13,329 nt of DNA from Victivallaceae bacterium. GTDB lineage: Bacteria > Verrucomicrobiota > Lentisphaeria > Victivallales > Victivallaceae. This document shows, piece by piece, positions 1-6,107 of this stretch; the stretch's first letter is position 1, and each line of letters opens with the position of its first letter. The position numbers and the translations under genes were made by a program. The notes under the pieces are model-generated. The model ran no database searches. It was not told the DNA's origin and worked only from the letters and a program-made list of their open reading frames with translations. The stretch covers positions 1 to 13,329 of the forward strand of contig JAQUOK010000029.1 of NCBI GenBank assembly GCA_028717165.1. The letters are read 5' to 3'.

Positions 1-651
1 GCAAAAATGGGCGGCGGAGAATCTTCCGCAAATCCGCGTTTGCGCTCGGCCTTAACCGCAGCAAGAGCGGTAAACATGCCTAACAACAATATTGAGCGCG
101 CCATCAAAAAAGGTTTGGGTGAACTCGGCGATGTGGTTTTCGAGGAAATCCTTTACGAAGGCTACGGTGCGGACGGCGTTGCGGTACTGATCGAATGCCT
201 GACCGACAACCGCAACCGCTCCGCCAGCGAAGTGCGCATGACCCTTGACCGCAACTGCGGCAACCTGGCGACCAGCGGCGCGGTATCATGGATGTTCCAC
301 CGCAAAGCGCATTTCGTAATTACCGGGGAAAAAGCCGACGAGGAAATTCTTATGGACACGGTTCTTGACGCTGGCGCGGAAGATATTGAAGTCGAAGACG
401 GAGTCGCGGAAATCTGGGGGCCGCCGGAAGCGCTCGAAGCGATAATGGAGGCGCTGGCCGCGGCGGGCATCAAGACCGAGGAAGCCGGAATCGTCCGCAG
501 GCCGGAAAACACTGTCACCCTGAAAAACGTGGAAAAAGCCCAGCAGGTACTGCGGCTGATCGACCGGCTTGAAGACCTCGACGACGTCCAGGAAGTCACT
601 GCGAATTTTGAGATCGACGATTCCATCGCCGATCAGGTCGAAATCGATTGA
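1..651 (+). CDS. yebC: YebC/PmpR-family protein, 3' part (5' end outside window)
   Basis: The reading frame is open from the first base (Ala-Lys before the first visible Met), so the gene starts upstream. Family members begin about 35 residues earlier with a conserved AGHSKW-type N-terminus, which is missing here. What remains is typical: MGGG near the edge, then ANPRLRSAL, then NMPNNNIERAIKKG, then YEGYGADGVAV. The acidic C-terminal third ends in DSIADQVEID. YebC proteins are cytoplasmic; they were first described as DNA-binding regulators (PmpR), and recent work ties members to translation of proline-rich stretches. The gene lies just upstream of ruvC on the same strand, as in many bacteria including E. 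coli, which suggests co-transcription. The 212-nt spacer with hairpins may modulate readthrough. Confidence 0.95.
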   Translation, partial: AKMGGGESSANPRLRSALTAARAVNMPNNNIERAIKKGLGELGDVVFEEILYEGYGADGVAVLIECLTDNRNRSASEVRMTLDRNCGNLATSGAVSWMFHRKAHFVITGEKADEEILMDTVLDAGAEDIEVEDGVAEIWGPPEALEAIMEALAAAGIKTEEAGIVRRPENTVTLKNVEKAQQVLRLIDRLEDLDDVQEVTANFEIDDSIADQVEID

Positions 652-863
652 TTATATCCCAAGTACATTATATCCGGAAAGATTTATTCAGGCGTTGACA
701 GCCACACGGCTAGGGACAGCCGTGGCTGCACGTTAAACCTGAATGCGGCCCGACCTTAATCGCGAAAAAAATGCAGCCGCCCCTGTCCCCAGGGGCGTAA
801 ATGCGAAAAGATTATTATAGTTTTGATCGTAAATCGGCATTAAATGAAAAATACCGGAGCATC
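652..863 (+). repeat. Two-hairpin intergenic repeat between yebC and ruvC (copy 1)
   Basis: Hairpin A has arms 699-711 and 718-728: 7 bp plus 4 bp with a two-base bulge (706-707) and loop AGGGAC. An outer 7-bp stem (686-692 with 738-744) encloses it. Hairpin B is CGCCCCTG (778-785), loop TCCC, CAGGGGCG (790-797), with GTAA after it. The core of hairpin A (705-725) recurs at 9448-9468 with two changed bases. Hairpin B recurs at 9499-9522 and, inverted, at 4685-4710. Neither hairpin has a long U-tract, so a classical terminator is unlikely. The unit is best read as an interspersed, possibly transcribed, structured repeat. Confidence 0.75.
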
Positions 864-1373
864 ATGGTTATTCTCGGCATAGACCCGGCAATCCGCTGTA
901 CCGGCTACGGAGTTGTGGAGTTCGGTTCCGATGGCAATTCGCGAATTCTCGACTGCGGGGTTATCCGTAATACTCAGCGCATGCCGCATTCCGAATGCCT
1001 GCGCCGCGTCAGCGGCGGAATGAAACAGCTCATTGAAGAATTCAACCCTGCTTCGGCTTCTATTGAAGAACCGTTCCTGGGACGCAACCCGAACACCGCG
1101 ATCATTCTCGGCATGGTCCGCGGGACAATCCTGGCAACCCTGGCCGAACACGGCATCCCGGCTTATTCCTATTCTCCCCGTACCGCCAAAAAATCCGCGG
1201 TAGGTTCGGGAACCGCTTCCAAGGAACAGATAGCCTTTATGATGGCGCATGAATTCAACCTCGATACCGACGATATACCATTAGACGCCACCGACGCTTT
1301 AGCCCTGGCGGTATGCCACGCCCGCGCGGCCGTTAATCCGGCCCTCGAATACCTGCTGCCGAAACCGCTGTAA
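864..1373 (+). CDS. ruvC: Holliday junction resolvase RuvC
   Basis: RuvC is the endonuclease that nicks Holliday junctions symmetrically together with the RuvAB branch-migration motor in recombinational repair. The 169-residue product has the expected family length. The four catalytic acids are present: Asp7 in ILGIDPA, Glu68 in SIEEPF, and Asp141 and Asp144 in LDATDALAL, at nearly the same spacing as Asp7, Glu66, Asp138 and Asp141 of E. coli. The motifs RNPNTAIILGMVRG and SPRTAKKSAVGSGTASK also match the family. An in-frame ATG exists at 801, but it abuts the upstream repeat and would add 21 residues that family members lack. The ATG at 864 follows a GGAG at 855-858 and gives the standard N-terminus. 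Ten bases separate its stop from the convergent UroD-like gene. Confidence 0.96.
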   Translation: MVILGIDPAIRCTGYGVVEFGSDGNSRILDCGVIRNTQRMPHSECLRRVSGGMKQLIEEFNPASASIEEPFLGRNPNTAIILGMVRGTILATLAEHGIPAYSYSPRTAKKSAVGSGTASKEQIAFMMAHEFNLDTDDIPLDATDALALAVCHARAAVNPALEYLLPKPL

Positions 1374-1383
1374 CTGCAGGAAC

Positions 1384-2400
1384 TCACCGCGCAAAGCCTG
1401 GCTGGCTTTTGACGGCGTTTATGAATGCCAGCATGTTTTCCAGCGGCACATCGCCTCCGACTGCATGCGCCGGGGAAAAGATATAATTGCCGGACAATCC
1501 CATCTTCAGTAATGAACCCGTTTCCTTCTCAACGTCTTCGACCGAACCGTAAGGCAGCGTCTGCTGAGTGGACAATCCGCCCCAGAATGAAAGTTTGCCC
1601 CGGTATTTTCCGTGCAGGGCATGAACGTCCATCACTTCCGGCTGAAAGGGATTGAAACAGTCAAGGCCAAGCTCGATCAGATCGTCGAAAAGCTCCTGGA
1701 CGTCCCCGCAGGAATGAATTATGACGCGTTTGCCGTGCCCTTTGACGAAACCGTATATGCGCTTCAGTTCCGGCGCGATGAATTCATGCCAGATATCCGG
1801 CCCCATGATCAGGCCGTGCTGCTGTCCCCAGTCGTCACCGAATTGTACGGCTTCAAAATCTTCGTCAATGACGTTCGCCAGCGCGGCAATATTGTAATCC
1901 GTAATGCGGCGGAGCAGGGCACGGGCAAATTGCGGATTGATAATGAAATCCATGAGCAGATTTTCCATGCCGCGCATAGTCCAGGCGCGCTCAAACAACG
2001 AAAATCCGAGAGCAAAAATCCGGTAAAGCTCTTTTTCCGAAGAACAAGGTTTCTGTTTTAAAGTTTCTTCATGGTAACGCTTCACGATGTCAATTGAAGG
2101 GAAAGTATAAGCGTTTACGTCAGGTTCCGGCAGCAGGCAGCCGGAGACAACCCCGATATCCTTGTCTTCCGAACAATCCCAGGCGACACCGAAAAAATCC
2201 GTACATAAATCTTTTCCCTCGGCTTTTTTTCCGGGATAAACCGGCCAGCTATGAAAATGATTCTCCAGTTCGGCGGATATATCCCCTCCGAAATAATGTT
2301 CAAGCTTTTTCCACGCCTCGAACGTAAACCCTACATGCCACGGAGTATATGGTACTTTTTCCCCGTCAAGCGCCGCGCTTACCACATCCCGTTTCGTCAT
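1384..2400 (-). CDS. Uroporphyrinogen decarboxylase-like (UroD/MtaA superfamily) protein
   Basis: This 338-residue protein is a relative of HemE and of the corrinoid-dependent methyltransferases MtaA/MtbA. It lacks the HemE N-terminal signature (the MRQAGRY-type motif), so it is probably not a haem enzyme. The characteristic segment is VIIHSCGDVQELFDDLIELG, with His229 and Cys231 as an HxC pair like the zinc ligands of MtaA. The third MtaA ligand, a C-terminal Cys, is not seen; the equivalent stretch reads SPAHAVGGDVPLEN (309-322). Other conserved pieces are FGDDWGQQ near 188 and NPFQPEVMDV near 250. The start at 2400 has a strong GGAGG at 2406-2410; an in-frame ATG 63 nt upstream has no such site. 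It is transcribed divergently from an AraC regulator, which suggests inducible metabolism. The substrate is unknown; methyl-group transfer is inference. Confidence 0.85.
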   Translation of the reverse strand: MTKRDVVSAALDGEKVPYTPWHVGFTFEAWKKLEHYFGGDISAELENHFHSWPVYPGKKAEGKDLCTDFFGVAWDCSEDKDIGVVSGCLLPEPDVNAYTFPSIDIVKRYHEETLKQKPCSSEKELYRIFALGFSLFERAWTMRGMENLLMDFIINPQFARALLRRITDYNIAALANVIDEDFEAVQFGDDWGQQHGLIMGPDIWHEFIAPELKRIYGFVKGHGKRVIIHSCGDVQELFDDLIELGLDCFNPFQPEVMDVHALHGKYRGKLSFWGGLSTQQTLPYGSVEDVEKETGSLLKMGLSGNYIFSPAHAVGGDVPLENMLAFINAVKSQPGFAR

Positions 2401-2433
2401 ATCCGCCTCCGGCTTGTTTTTTTCAGTAAAAAC

Positions 2434-2439
2434 ATTATA
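2434..2439 (-). promoter_or_regulatory. Candidate -10 element of the UroD-like gene
   Basis: Read on the minus strand, this is a perfect TATAAT, 33 nt upstream of the start codon at 2400. That would give a leader of roughly 27 nt containing the GGAGG ribosome site. No good -35 match lies at the usual distance, which fits an activator-dependent promoter, but the whole stretch is AT-rich and chance matches are easy. Confidence 0.4.
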
Positions 2440-2440
2440 T

Positions 2441-2470
2441 TTACAGTTAAATATAATTATCATTTATACT
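2441..2470 (+). promoter_or_regulatory. Candidate promoter of the AraC-family gene
   Basis: TTACAG (2441-2446) and TATACT (2465-2470) are separated by 18 nt. Transcription would start near 2477, only about 10 nt before the ATG at 2487, where no Shine-Dalgarno sequence is visible. This would be a very short-leader mRNA. Confidence 0.35.
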
Positions 2471-2486
2471 TAATTGAATTATAAAA

Positions 2487-3362
2487 ATGGTCAAAAACAT
2501 TATAAAAATAAGCAAAATACCCAAAATATGCCGGGAGCGCTACCTCAACCTCAACCATTGTTCCAGCCTGCCACTGCGCCAAAAAGGCATTGGTTTTTCC
2601 GGAGTCAGCAATCTGCGCCGCGGCTATAAAGTGGCTTACTCGAAACTCGCCGAATATATGATGATCGCCACTCTCCGGGGAGAAGGACGCCTGGAATCCG
2701 CAAACGGAAAAAAGTATCTGCTGGACGGCGGTTCCGTAATTGTACATCCTCCGGGTTCCGCCTGCGCGTTCCATATCGAAGACGACTGCTGGGACATCAT
2801 CTGGTTTTATCTTGCGGCCGGGGCTCCGGGGATGGACAATTTTTCCGCCGTCGCTTACTGGCATGACGCCAGTCAATTTCTGGAACTGCGCGCGGCCATG
2901 GAAGGCTGTCTGCACGAACACGAGCGCATGTACGGCAGCGGCGATCCTTATGCGGAAAAAGCCGCCCGGAATTACGCAGAACTGACAGTCATTACCCTGA
3001 ACCGGATACTGGAAAGAAATTTTCACGACGGAAAAGATAAACTGCATGATACGGCGGACGGCATCTGGCTGGCCGTGAGACAGAATATTTCCCGGAACTG
3101 GCAGATAACGGAACTGGCGGAACTCGCCGGCATGTCGCCGTCAACTTTTCAGCGTTACATGCGCAAAGCATTTAACTGCTCCCCCAAACAAATGCTGTTG
3201 AATATCCGGTTCGAAGAAGCGAAACACCTGCTTTTGTCAACTGCCTATCCGCTGAAGACCATTGCCGAACGACTGGGTTATTCCGACGAATTCGCTTTTT
3301 CATACGCTTTTAAAAGACATTGCGGAATGTCCCCGCGCCATTTTCGCAATCAGTCGGTTTGA
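2487..3362 (+). CDS. AraC-family transcriptional regulator
   Basis: The 291-residue product has two parts. Residues about 35-130 look like a cupin-type ligand-sensing domain: IATLRGEGRLE, then LLDGGSVIVHPPGSAC, then DIIWFYL. Residues about 192-289 are the AraC double helix-turn-helix. Helix-turn-helix 1 is ITELAELAGMSPSTFQRYMRKAF (207-229). The second is LKTIAERLGYSDEFAFSYAF (256-275), followed by the signature KRHCGMSPRHFR. Such proteins bind DNA as regulators of nearby catabolic genes, and this one is divergent from the UroD-like gene, its most likely target. The ligand cannot be read from the sequence. The first 20 residues are basic and the start has no ribosome site, so the N-terminus is less certain than the rest. 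The 3' end overlaps the S41 peptidase gene by 13 nt. Confidence 0.92.
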   Translation: MVKNIIKISKIPKICRERYLNLNHCSSLPLRQKGIGFSGVSNLRRGYKVAYSKLAEYMMIATLRGEGRLESANGKKYLLDGGSVIVHPPGSACAFHIEDDCWDIIWFYLAAGAPGMDNFSAVAYWHDASQFLELRAAMEGCLHEHERMYGSGDPYAEKAARNYAELTVITLNRILERNFHDGKDKLHDTADGIWLAVRQNISRNWQITELAELAGMSPSTFQRYMRKAFNCSPKQMLLNIRFEEAKHLLLSTAYPLKTIAERLGYSDEFAFSYAFKRHCGMSPRHFRNQSV

Positions 3363-4660
3363 CCAGCTTGCGATAATAAGTACCTCCGGGCCGCCTCAAC
3401 AACATTGTCACAGCCTTTGCGTAAGGACTCCAGGCTAAGGACAAGCTTATCGTCCGGCTTCACGCCGATGTTTTCAATATCCCTGCCATTGGCCCGGATA
3501 AGGTTGCCCGTAACCGTCTGGAGCCGAAAGCCGCTGGGAAGTTTCAGAAATAGCGAAGGCAGACACTTGCCGGAAGTAACGGAACCGAAAAGTTTTGCTT
3601 TTCCGGCGTCCTGCATGCCGGCCGCGAATACTTCGGCGCAACTGTAGGAATCCCGGTCAATCAGAACCGCCAGCGGCCCTTTAAAACATTGCGCCTGCGG
3701 AAAAGATTTCAGTTCCAGCGGCGTATCCCGGATTACGAGGTTTCCGAAATTAACAGGATCGGGACAACACCACGCAGCCAGCCAGGGAGGATACATCAGC
3801 ATGCCGCCGATATTGCCGCGCATATCCAGGATAAGGCCGCGAATATTCCGGAGCCTGCCGCTGATCGTTTCGCGGAACCGAAGCAGCATCGGAGTGGAAA
3901 ATTCCGTAAACTGCACATACCCGATATTGCCCGGCAGAACCGCCGCATAAAAATCGCTGTAGGAACGGGGCAGTACTCCGAATCTAAACCATTTTTCGCC
4001 GTTCAGACGGCGGGTCAGGATAACGCTGCGCTTTTTATCCGCGCCGTCCAGATATTCCACCTTAACCTTGCTTCCCGCCCTGCCCGACAGTAAAGCCCGG
4101 GCAAGAATCCCCCAGCTCAGGTAAAGTTTCATTTCAGGCCGGAGCCGGATTTCATCTATCGACAATATCACATCGCCCATTTTTATTCCGGCCAGGTCTG
4201 CGGGAGAGTCTTTCCTTATGCGGATAACGCAGATCCGGCCGGCGCTCTGCCCCAGATAAATCCCGGTATCGGCAGGCTGATCAGGAGAAAAGGCGTTTTT
4301 ATTATGCGTGCGCTGCTCTTTTACCGGACCGGTATTCCGGCGGATAACCGACATCGCCCTGGAAAAAACGGTATTGGCCGGAGGCAGCAGCGCAATATGG
4401 CTTTGTCCGAGTGCCAGCAGGAGTTTATTGATCTCAAAAGTTATCTCCGTATCCGTACCGGCTTTCAATATGGCAGGCCTGAACTTCAGATAAAGCGGAC
4501 GGTATTTTTCCTTAAAGTTATCGGTAAAATGACGTTTGCCGACTTCATTCCAGACTTCGTCGAGCACTTCCCCGGCTCGATTCGTTTGTCCGGCACGCCC
4601 GGACAGGCAGCCGCCGACTATACATACAATTAATAAAGCGGTCTTAAAAACTGGTTTCAT
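3350..4660 (-). CDS. S41-family (Tsp/CtpA-like) peptidase with PDZ-like domain, probable exported lipoprotein
   Basis: S41 peptidases are Ser/Lys proteases acting in the periplasm, often trimming C-termini or clearing misfolded proteins. Counting from the start at 4660 (436 residues), residues 1-18 form a signal sequence (MKPVFKTALLIVCIVGGC) ending in a possible lipobox, VGG before Cys18. A PDZ-like segment (about 130-210) includes SPADLAGIKMGDVILSIDEI. The catalytic half follows: ILDMRGNIGG, then Ser340 in DSYSCAEVF and Lys365 in TSGK. Their 25-residue spacing equals Ser430/Lys455 of E. coli Tsp. An ATG six codons upstream (4678) abuts the hairpin B repeat; 4660 has AGGA four bases ahead and gives the cleaner signal peptide. 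The gene stands alone and overlaps the regulator tail to tail. Substrate unknown. Confidence 0.88.
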   Translation of the reverse strand: MKPVFKTALLIVCIVGGCLSGRAGQTNRAGEVLDEVWNEVGKRHFTDNFKEKYRPLYLKFRPAILKAGTDTEITFEINKLLLALGQSHIALLPPANTVFSRAMSVIRRNTGPVKEQRTHNKNAFSPDQPADTGIYLGQSAGRICVIRIRKDSPADLAGIKMGDVILSIDEIRLRPEMKLYLSWGILARALLSGRAGSKVKVEYLDGADKKRSVILTRRLNGEKWFRFGVLPRSYSDFYAAVLPGNIGYVQFTEFSTPMLLRFRETISGRLRNIRGLILDMRGNIGGMLMYPPWLAAWCCPDPVNFGNLVIRDTPLELKSFPQAQCFKGPLAVLIDRDSYSCAEVFAAGMQDAGKAKLFGSVTSGKCLPSLFLKLPSGFRLQTVTGNLIRANGRDIENIGVKPDDKLVLSLESLRKGCDNVVEAARRYLLSQAGQTD

Positions 4661-4682
4661 TTCTTCCTGTTGCGACATTCTT

Positions 4683-4710
4683 TACGCCCCTGAGGACAAG
4701 GGCGGCTACA
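4683..4710 (-). repeat. Hairpin B repeat, inverted copy (copy 2)
   Basis: Read on the minus strand this matches hairpin B of 772-800: TGTAGCCGCC, then a CTTGTCCTCAG-type centre, then GGGCGTAAA. The stem is 4685-4692 with 4697-4704, with one changed base compared with the other copies. The hairpin A partner present in the other two copies is missing here. It sits right behind the start of the S41 peptidase gene, so it would lie in that gene's 5' leader. Confidence 0.7.
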
Positions 4711-4751
4711 TCATAGTTTATCACGTTGTGTGCAAGTTTTTCAAAATATAA

Positions 4752-4766
4752 GTCCTCGCAGAGGAC
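4752..4766. repeat. Perfect short hairpin before the fold-back element
   Basis: GTCCTC (4752-4757), loop GCA, GAGGAC (4761-4766). It precedes the left arm of the 172-bp fold-back by 6 nt and resembles the CTCTGCGAGGG stretch inside that element, so it may belong to it. Confidence 0.5.
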
Positions 4767-4772
4767 GATAGC

Positions 4773-4944
4773 TGGTTAGCCTCGGGCATAAGCCCGTGGT
4801 TATGAAATTCGTTATATAATTTAGCCTCCGCAGGATGGCGGCAGAGAACATGCCTGCGTTTCCAGCAGTTTTTCTGTCGCCGCTCTGCGAGGGCTGAAAC
4901 CTTTTACGTTACAATTCCCACGGGCTTACGCCCGAGGCTAACCA
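4773..4944. mobile_element. 172-bp fold-back (MITE-like) element with 27-bp terminal inverted repeats
   Basis: The first 27 bases (4773-4799) are the reverse complement of the last 27 (4918-4944) except at one position. Each arm itself holds a small hairpin, CGGGC-ATAA-GCCCG on the left and its counterpart on the right. Further in, 4822-4850 and 4869-4897 pair imperfectly as well, around a CTGC/GCAG centre, so almost the whole unit can fold on itself. It encodes no protein. This is the architecture of a non-autonomous miniature element or a palindromic interspersed repeat. No flanking target duplication was found, so mobility is inference. Confidence 0.65.
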
Positions 4945-5030
4945 AACGCCGCCGCCCTAGTACCCCAAAAACTTGCATACGGCGTTAAATTCCTAAAAAT
5001 ATGGAACCTAACCGGCTATGCCGGGATTTT
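4945..5030. repeat. Small inverted repeats in the repeat island
   Basis: AACGCCG at 4945-4951 pairs with CGGCGTT at 4980-4986. CCGGC at 5012-5016 pairs with GCCGG at 5020-5024 around a three-base loop. No reading frame of interest crosses this stretch. Confidence 0.45.
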
Positions 5031-5031
5031 C

Positions 5032-5126
5032 AAGTAGGCCGGCTTTCGATTAAAGCGGCAAAGAGCAACATTATGCGGCCCATCAACGTTGCCTTTCGCC
5101 GGTCTCATCGAGACGCGGCGCTACTT
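5032..5126. repeat. Second fold-back structure, about 95 bp
   Basis: AAGTAG (5032-5037) pairs with CTACTT (5121-5126), followed inward by GCCG with CGGC across one bulge. A second level pairs GCAAC (5065-5069) with GTTGC (5088-5092), plus AAAG (5060-5063) with CTTT (5093-5096). A side hairpin, GTCTC-ATC-GAGAC, lies at 5102-5114. No coding potential is seen. Confidence 0.5.
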
Positions 5127-5141
5127 AAAACCACTTTTTTA

Positions 5142-5167
5142 ATCCTGTATTATCCTGTTTATCCTGT
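5142..5167. repeat. Three ATCCTGT units in tandem
   Basis: ATCCTGT occurs at 5142-5148, 5152-5158 and 5161-5167, with periods of 10 and 9 nt, right after a T-run and directly downstream of the LolA-like gene. The motif ends the repeat island. Confidence 0.6.
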
Positions 5168-5197
5168 CTAAATAACAAATTTCTAATATCAAGTTAT

Positions 5198-5995
5198 TTA
5201 TTGACCTTCGGTTTTGTCTTTGTTTTCCGGGAACAGGAATTCCGTATCAGGGATTTTGTCGTTTATTTTTACGCCAAGTATTTTCGCCTGCATTTTTATT
5301 CCCAGCATGTTTATTTCCATAAGCATCGGAAGCCTGACGCCCTCAACGATTTTATAATCCTTGATATCGACCGCAACCTGCACAACCCCCATTTCGGAAA
5401 GCTGGCTTTCAATACTGTAGCGGGCCAGGAATTCCTTATCATCGATAAATAACTGCGACGGCGGCACATTGAGTTTGTCAGGCGGATAACAGATAAGCTT
5501 ATAACAGGAAAACCCGGCCACTTTATAAAGACTGGGATCAAGTTCAACTTTTTTATAAATATCAGTAAGCTCCAAGGCCGGATTGGCTTTTTTGCAGTCA
5601 AATTCAGCGAAAGCCAGTTGTACCCCGGTTTTCATTTGAATACCAAGCCCGGCGGTTTCCTTCCACGCCTGAGTGCCGTTAAAAACTTCCGTCGTAACCG
5701 GTATGCCCGGCATTTCAGCGACAATTTTGCTTTTAGCGGGGAATTTATACATGGCCGTAACCGCCAGACTGCGCTGCTGCATAGGCACGCCCATCTGCAT
5801 TTTTACCGTCATGGTTTTCCAGTTCACGGCGACATTTCCGGGATCGGCGGCTTTTTTCATTTTTTCAAACAGCGCTTCCCGGCTCATGTTATGCAAGGTA
5901 ATTTTCGGAATTTCCGGCGTTACGGAAAGAACCGCCGTCGCCCGGCAGGCGGCAAAACAGAGAACAGCCGACAGAGAAACTAATTTTTTCAACAT
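5198..5995 (-). CDS. Exported LolA-like outer-membrane lipoprotein-sorting family protein
   Basis: The 265-residue product begins with a signal peptide, MLKKLVSLSAVLCFAAC. A Cys at 17 could be a lipid anchor, but Phe at -3 is a poor lipobox, so ordinary signal peptidase cleavage is equally possible. The body has the rhythm of LolA/LolB-like single-sheet proteins that bind acyl chains: alternating beta strands with KMQMGVPMQQRSLAVTAMYKFPAKSKIVAEM, then VFNGTQAWKE, then CYKLICYPP, then LPMLMEINMLGIKMQAKIL. The gene stands alone, so a true Lol-pathway role is not shown; many such proteins have no known cargo. The start is supported by GAGGAA about 8 nt upstream. It is transcribed divergently from dxs, 112 bp apart. 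The fold assignment is from sequence pattern only. Confidence 0.7.
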   Translation of the reverse strand: MLKKLVSLSAVLCFAACRATAVLSVTPEIPKITLHNMSREALFEKMKKAADPGNVAVNWKTMTVKMQMGVPMQQRSLAVTAMYKFPAKSKIVAEMPGIPVTTEVFNGTQAWKETAGLGIQMKTGVQLAFAEFDCKKANPALELTDIYKKVELDPSLYKVAGFSCYKLICYPPDKLNVPPSQLFIDDKEFLARYSIESQLSEMGVVQVAVDIKDYKIVEGVRLPMLMEINMLGIKMQAKILGVKINDKIPDTEFLFPENKDKTEGQ

Positions 5996-6034
5996 TCTAT
6001 TTTTCCTCGAATTTTACTGGTAAATCTTTAAAAA

Positions 6035-6062
6035 AATATACGCGTTACCGGAATAAAAGCAA
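6035..6062 (-). promoter_or_regulatory. Candidate promoter of the LolA-like gene
   Basis: On the minus strand, TTGCTT (6057-6062) and TATATT (6035-6040) lie 16 nt apart. This would start transcription about 33 nt ahead of the ATG at 5995, leaving room for the GAGGAA ribosome site. Confidence 0.4.
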
Positions 6063-6071
6063 ATTGAATGA

Positions 6072-6099
6072 TTGTAAAAACAAAATTACTGACTATCTT
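6072..6099 (+). promoter_or_regulatory. Candidate promoter of dxs giving a leaderless mRNA
   Basis: TTGTAA (6072-6077) and TATCTT (6094-6099) are 16 nt apart. The start point would fall at about 6106, practically on the ATG at 6108, and no Shine-Dalgarno sequence precedes that ATG. The two facts fit each other but both elements are weak. Confidence 0.35.
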
Positions 6100-6107
6100 A
6101 TCTGACT

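Larger units (their letters stand above)
2428..2504. promoter_or_regulatory. 12-bp direct repeat in the UroD-like/AraC divergent region
   Basis: AAAAACATTATA occurs exactly at 2428-2439 and again at 2493-2504, same orientation, start to start 65 bp. The first copy overlaps the candidate -10 of the UroD-like gene; the second covers the first codons of the AraC gene. AraC-family regulators often bind direct repeats, so these could be operator half-sites. The AT-rich background means chance repetition cannot be excluded. Confidence 0.3.

Noticed and set aside
801..863. Upstream in-frame ATG extending ruvC by 21 residues
   Set aside because: It abuts the repeat hairpin, adds residues not found in RuvC proteins, and the ATG at 864 has its own GGAG site and the canonical N-terminus.
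4945..5167. CRISPR array considered for the repeat island
   Set aside because: The units are fold-backs of different sequence, not regularly spaced identical repeats with unique spacers, and no cas gene is present.
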